From B2-G16 sp964528085 (GTDB taxonomy: Bacteria > Bipolaricaulota > Bipolaricaulia > UBA7950 > UBA9294), in the NCBI GenBank assembly GCA_964528085.1, contig CAZGRE010000002.1:1-64000 (forward strand): DNA of 64,000 bases, in the 5' to 3' direction. The position numbers were made by a program, and so were the translations under genes. Within the stretch, counting starts at the first letter, position 1, and each line of letters begins with the position of its first letter. Below the pieces are notes generated by a model that saw only the letters and a program-made list of their open reading frames with translations, was not told where the DNA came from and ran no database searches. Positions 60,359-64,000 of the stretch are shown here, piece by piece.

Positions 60359-61828
60359 TCAGATTCCCTCTCGCGCGAGGCGTTCCGCCTCGTCCAACAG
60401 CTTTTGCACGTCGCTTTCCCGCTCCATCTCACAGTAGAGCCGGAGGATCGGCTCTGTCCCCGAGGCGCGGAACAGGAGCCATCCCCGATCGAACCGGAGC
60501 TTCACGCCGTCTAAGGTCTCGACCGATCGTACAGGCAATCCCGCGAACCGCTCCGGCGGATCGTCCTTGAGTTTCTCCACGACCTCCAACCGCGCCGGGA
60601 CGTGGATGTCGCGGCGATGGTAGAATCGCGGTCCGTACTCGTCGAACAGCGACTGGACGACCTCGCTCATCGGCCGATTTGCGCTCGCCGCGATCTCGGT
60701 CAGGAGGAGCGAGCAGAGCACACCGTCGCGCTCGGGGATGTGCCCACTGATCGCGATGCTCCCGCTCTCCTCGGCAGCGATCAGGACGTCTCCCCGCTTC
60801 AGGATCTGCTCGCAGTGATGCTTGAACCCGATCGGGACGACGATCTGGGGGAGGCCGTAGTCCTCGCACATGTCGCGCGCCATGTCGGTGAGGTTGAACG
60901 AGGTGACGACCGCGCCGCGCATCCCCCTCTCCTCTACAAGGTAGCGGAGGATGAGGGCGAACGTCCGGTGGGGGTCGATGAACCCCCCGCGCTCGTCCAT
61001 CGCCGAGATCCGGTCGCCGTCGCCGTCGGTCACCACACCGATCAACCGCTTCTTCTTAGGACGGAGCGATGCGATCACCGCGCGCAAGGGGACGAGGTTC
61101 TCCTCGAGCGGCTCCGGCTTTACCCCCCCGAAGAGGGGATCGCGCCGGGCGCGGATCTCGGTGTAGGGGACGCGATTCTCGCTCAGGATCTCGGCGACCC
61201 ACCCCTGCGCCGAGCCGTACATCGAATCGATCACGACGTGCACCGGGGAGGCCTTCAGCCGCGCCGGATCGATGAGCGCTCGGATCTTGTCGAGGAACGG
61301 CGCCCGCAGGTCGACCTGCGGGATCGCTTCATTCGGACTGCGAGGCACGGGGTTCTGTCCGCGCAGGTTCGCCACGACCCCGTCGGTCACCTCTTCCGGT
61401 GCGGATCCGCCGTACTCGGCCTTGTACTTGATCCCGTTATAGACTGGGGGGTTGTGGGAGGCGGTGATCACGATCCCGGCGGCGGCACGGCGGTCGACGA
61501 CCGCGTAGGAGACGGCCGGGGTGGTGACGGGCGTGTCCGCGACCACGACCGGGATCCCGGAGTCGTAGAGGACCCTGGCGAAGTGGTGAGCGAACTCCCG
61601 CGACAGGAACCGCATGTCGTAGCCGACCACGACCCCGTCCTCCGCCGGACGGTACTCCGCCCCCCAGTCGGTGTAGATCAAAAGCTTATCCCGATCAGCG
61701 GAAGGGAGGAACCTCCCCGTCGCCGCGGCGACCCGACCGACGTTCGCGAACGTGAAATCGCGGGCGATGATCCCGCGCCACCCGTCCGTCCCGAACCGGA
61801 CGGGCTCATCTGCGCTTCGTCTTCCCAC
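60359..61828 (-). CDS. Phosphoglucomutase/phosphomannomutase family protein
   Basis: A 489-residue alpha-D-phosphohexomutase. FGTDGWRGI opens the protein, the phosphoserine loop is ITASHNPP, the magnesium loop is VTDGDGDR, the sugar loop is AAEESGS and the phosphate-binding end is RASGTEP. All four active-site loops are intact. Whether it prefers glucose-, mannose- or glucosamine-phosphate cannot be told from the loops. It lies between the small gene at 61806 (overlap 23 bases) and leuS. It likely feeds envelope sugar synthesis. Confidence 0.93.
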   Translation of the reverse strand: MGRRSADEPVRFGTDGWRGIIARDFTFANVGRVAAATGRFLPSADRDKLLIYTDWGAEYRPAEDGVVVGYDMRFLSREFAHHFARVLYDSGIPVVVADTPVTTPAVSYAVVDRRAAAGIVITASHNPPVYNGIKYKAEYGGSAPEEVTDGVVANLRGQNPVPRSPNEAIPQVDLRAPFLDKIRALIDPARLKASPVHVVIDSMYGSAQGWVAEILSENRVPYTEIRARRDPLFGGVKPEPLEENLVPLRAVIASLRPKKKRLIGVVTDGDGDRISAMDERGGFIDPHRTFALILRYLVEERGMRGAVVTSFNLTDMARDMCEDYGLPQIVVPIGFKHHCEQILKRGDVLIAAEESGSIAISGHIPERDGVLCSLLLTEIAASANRPMSEVVQSLFDEYGPRFYHRRDIHVPARLEVVEKLKDDPPERFAGLPVRSVETLDGVKLRFDRGWLLFRASGTEPILRLYCEMERESDVQKLLDEAERLAREGI

Positions 61829-62084
61829 TTCTCTTTCCCCTTTGCTTAAGGCGCGAGGTCATGTTGATCCGCTCGACGTTCTCCGGAAGCTTCAGATCGT
61901 CACGGCGGAGGATCTCCTCGAGGAGGGTATAAGGGAGGGAGGTCTCGATCCAGATCGAGTCGATATCGACGACCCCATTCCGCACCGGAACGCGAGGGAT
62001 GACCCGTTCGACCGCCTCCTTGTACCGGAGCGACATCCCCTCCCCACCGGGACGATACCCGTCGGTCTCTTCTTCGGTAACCAT
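61806..62084 (-). CDS. Small protein of unknown function
   Basis: A 92-residue protein beginning MVTEEETDGYRPGGEGM and ending in a very basic tail (RLKQRGKRSGKTKRR). The middle reads RYKEAVERVIPRVPVRNGVVDIDSIWIETSLPYTLLEEILRRDDL, perhaps a small alpha/beta unit. I recognise no family. I start at ATG 62084 with AAGGGG some distance upstream; ATG 62036, which abuts GGGGAGGGG, would give 76 residues. It overlaps the start of the phosphohexomutase gene by 23 bases and heads that operon. Confidence 0.6.
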   Translation of the reverse strand: MVTEEETDGYRPGGEGMSLRYKEAVERVIPRVPVRNGVVDIDSIWIETSLPYTLLEEILRRDDLKLPENVERINMTSRLKQRGKRSGKTKRR

Positions 62085-62216
62085 ACTTAAAAATCCCCTT
62101 CGATCGCAGTCGGTTATGGCCGATCGCCGGCCGTGAGAAAGGCGAACGGAGGCCCGTCCGTCTCGAACCGGCGGCCGATCATAGCACAGCCGCAGGATCG
62201 GTGTAAAGGAGCCCGG

Positions 62217-62245
62217 TTGGTGAGCGGTAAAGGATATGCTAAAAT
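62217..62245 (+). promoter_or_regulatory. Promoter of the S8 protease at 62273
   Basis: TTGGTG (62217-62222), 17 bases, TAAAAT (62240-62245), then GAGGGGGGATCAC and the GTG start. Confidence 0.6.
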
Positions 62246-62272
62246 CCCTGTTTAAGCCCGAGGGGGGATCAC

Positions 62273-64000
62273 GTGATAAAACGGCTGATAGTCTTGTTCC
62301 TTTTCGCGATCGCACTCCTTTCGTTCTGTGCGCTCGCCTCCCTCGATCAGAGCGATCTCGCGCGCCTCGATCCGGCACTCAGGGCAGCGCTCATCACGAG
62401 CGAGGGTGGAAACTCCCCCCAGGGTTTCCTCTACCCGCTGTTCGATTCAGAGCGCTTTCAGATCACGTTCTCCCCATCGACCGGCGAGGCGAAGATTGGC
62501 GTCCTGGTGAAGGTGGACCGGCCGATCCCTGGGATGGCGTACGCCGGGATACCGATCCGGGGGAAGGCCGGCTCGATAATCAGCCTTTCGGTCAGCCTCG
62601 GCGAGCTCTATCGACTCGCAGAGGACGATGACGTCGTCTACATCGAGCCGGCGTGGAAGACATCCCCCAAGCTCGACTACAGCGTCCCGGCGATCGGGGC
62701 GGCCGAGGTCCATGCGGCCTCCCCGCCGGTCATCGGGGAGGGGGCGATCGTCGGGCTGGTCGACACGGGGATAGACTACACGCACCTTGACTTCCGCTAT
62801 GATTCGGATGGGGATGGATTCGAGGAATCCTCTCGGATCCTTGCAATCTGGGATCAGACGTGGGGGCTCCTCGGTGCGAGCTACGACAGGACAGAGATCG
62901 AGGAGGATATCGCCCTCGGCTACGGCTCTGGGGAGGGGGCGGTCCGCGAGTCGGATACGGACGGGCATGGGACGCACGTCGCGAGCATCGCAGCCGGGGA
63001 TGGGTCCTCTTCTCCCTACGGGTTCGTCGGGGTCGCTCCCGGAGCCGACATCATCGCTGTAAAGACCTCGTTCTACACCTCGGACATCCTCTCCGGGGTC
63101 GAGTACATCTTCGATCGGGCGACGGAACTGAACCGGCCGGCCGTTGTCAACCTCAGCCTCGGCGGGCACGAAGGACCGCACGACGGGACGAGCCTGTTCG
63201 AGGAGGGACTCGACCGGCTCGCCGTCGGGCCGGGGAGGGCGATCGTCGTCTCGGCCGGGAACGAGGGTGACGAGAAGATTCATGCCTCCTCCACCCTGAA
63301 CGGGGGCGCATTCACGTTCGAGGTGATCCCGGACGATTGGGAGATCGAGCTCAACATCTGGTACCCCGGATCGTCCGAGTTCACGATAACGGTCGTCTCT
63401 CCCTCGGATCTGCCGACCATTGCCCCGAAGGGGACGAACACCGGTCCGGTCCTCACCCCGGACGGAATCGTGTACATCGACAATGCATCGGCCGGTGTCA
63501 ACCCGAACAACGGGGACAACGAGGGGTTCATCAGGCTGACCAATGTGACGCGGGGGGACCGCTGGCGGGTCGTGATAACCGATACGGACGGCGGCGGGAG
63601 GTTCGACGCGTGGATCTCGAGCGGATCTGCGAGGATCGCAGGCGGGGATTCAAACTCCACGATCGACGAACCGGGAAACGCACACCGCGTGATTACGGTC
63701 GGGGCGTTTACGACCAAGGCGGCATGGCCGTCGCAGGCGGGGGAGGAGGACTTCTCCGCCGACTACACCGTGGGGGCGATCGCCTACTTCTCGAGCCGAG
63801 GGCCGACGCGCGACGGGAGGACGAAGCCGGACCTCGCCGCCCCGGGAGCGTGGATCTGCGCCGCCCGCTCGGCGGACGCAACGGCGTACTCCTACCTCCT
63901 CCACCCCGATGGGAAGCACATGATCGAACTCGGAACGAGCATGGCCGCACCGCACGTGGCGGGGGCGCTCGCCCTCCTCTTCTCCCTCGATCCCGATCTG
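62273..64000 (+). CDS. Secreted subtilisin-like (S8) serine protease, cut by the window end
   Basis: The frame is open from GTG 62273 to the last base (576 codons). A signal peptide (LIVLFLFAIALLSFCALA) and a pro-region come first. The triad is Asp in GLVDTGIDYTHLDF, His in DTDGHGTHVAS and Ser in GTSMAAPHVAGAL, which lies just before the window edge; VVSAGNEGD holds the oxyanion asparagine. Between His and Ser lies a beta-rich insertion of about 130 residues (FEVIPDDWEIELNIWY to RVVITDTDGGGRF), like the jelly-roll insertion of CspB-type subtilases. The C-terminal part is not visible. It differs from the lipoprotein S8 protease at 46820 in having no lipobox. Confidence 0.9.
   Translation, partial: MIKRLIVLFLFAIALLSFCALASLDQSDLARLDPALRAALITSEGGNSPQGFLYPLFDSERFQITFSPSTGEAKIGVLVKVDRPIPGMAYAGIPIRGKAGSIISLSVSLGELYRLAEDDDVVYIEPAWKTSPKLDYSVPAIGAAEVHAASPPVIGEGAIVGLVDTGIDYTHLDFRYDSDGDGFEESSRILAIWDQTWGLLGASYDRTEIEEDIALGYGSGEGAVRESDTDGHGTHVASIAAGDGSSSPYGFVGVAPGADIIAVKTSFYTSDILSGVEYIFDRATELNRPAVVNLSLGGHEGPHDGTSLFEEGLDRLAVGPGRAIVVSAGNEGDEKIHASSTLNGGAFTFEVIPDDWEIELNIWYPGSSEFTITVVSPSDLPTIAPKGTNTGPVLTPDGIVYIDNASAGVNPNNGDNEGFIRLTNVTRGDRWRVVITDTDGGGRFDAWISSGSARIAGGDSNSTIDEPGNAHRVITVGAFTTKAAWPSQAGEEDFSADYTVGAIAYFSSRGPTRDGRTKPDLAAPGAWICAARSADATAYSYLLHPDGKHMIELGTSMAAPHVAGALALLFSLDPDL

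Overview
The window comes from a G+C-rich, gene-dense bacterial chromosome. Genes sit on both strands in short operons, with many 1-8 base overlaps and several tail-to-tail overlaps of convergent genes. Ribosome binding sites are mostly strong AAGGAGG-type, and promoters are readable as TTGnnn-N16/17-TAnnnT. Core genes (recA, uvrA, uvrB, leuS, rseP, tilS, ispF, yebC, seven tRNAs) are clearly bacterial. Many signal peptides, lipoboxes and beta-rich secreted proteins suggest an organism with an elaborate surface and probably two membranes. No marker here fixes the phylum. The mix of long CARDB/beta-propeller proteins, PKD lipoproteins and an archaeal-type TrmY would fit a deep-branching lineage such as Bipolaricaulota (OP1/Acetothermia); that placement is inference only. 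There are no rRNA genes and no CRISPR array. The single recognisable insertion sequence is a degraded IS256-family copy.

Layout. 0-12.8 kb is mainly housekeeping: a fused membrane/AsmA-like protein, a PC4-like protein, tRNA-Glu and thymidine kinase; a cyclic-nucleotide group (CNB-domain protein and metallo-beta-lactamase protein opposite a class III cyclase); recA-recX-ispF; rseP-tilS; an exported protein plus a UshA-like phosphoesterase; and yebC. 12.8-17.2 kb holds a TatT-like protein, a lipoprotein and the operon isocitrate dehydrogenase > MmgE/PrpD > Nudix. 17.4-28 kb is a block of secreted proteins: a small exported protein, three large CARDB proteins (two ending in beta-propellers) and a cysteine-rich protein. 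A six-tRNA cluster follows (28.1-28.7 kb). 30-33 kb holds trmY(DUF2007)-pcm-ltaE. 33-35.4 kb is an exported beta-rich protein followed by two PKD lipoproteins. 35.5-42.8 kb holds uvrA, uvrB, acyP, a 50-residue coiled-coil protein, msrC and an MFS carrier. 43-49.3 kb holds nitroreductase, a B3/4 protein, a lipoprotein, nucleoside hydrolase, nrnA, an S8 protease lipoprotein and a thermonuclease with a lamin-tail domain. 49.3-50 kb is a decayed patch with a RelE-type relic. 50-57.3 kb holds an exported protein, an MFS carrier, another exported protein, an orphan ATP-grasp protein, an LRR protein and the IS256 remnant. 57.3-64 kb holds tRNA-Ala, leuS, a phosphohexomutase, a small unknown and a second S8 protease cut by the window edge.

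How it works together. DNA repair (recA/recX, uvrAB), tRNA function (tilS, trmY, leuS, tRNAs), damage repair of proteins and methionine (pcm, msrC), and nucleoside/nucleotide salvage (tdk, nucleoside hydrolase, nrnA, secreted nuclease and phosphoesterase) are all represented. The most distinctive parts are the cyclase/CNB/MBL group, the bacterial TrmY-DUF2007 fusion, a set of apparently leaderless genes, and the CARDB/PKD/Cys-rich surface-protein block.
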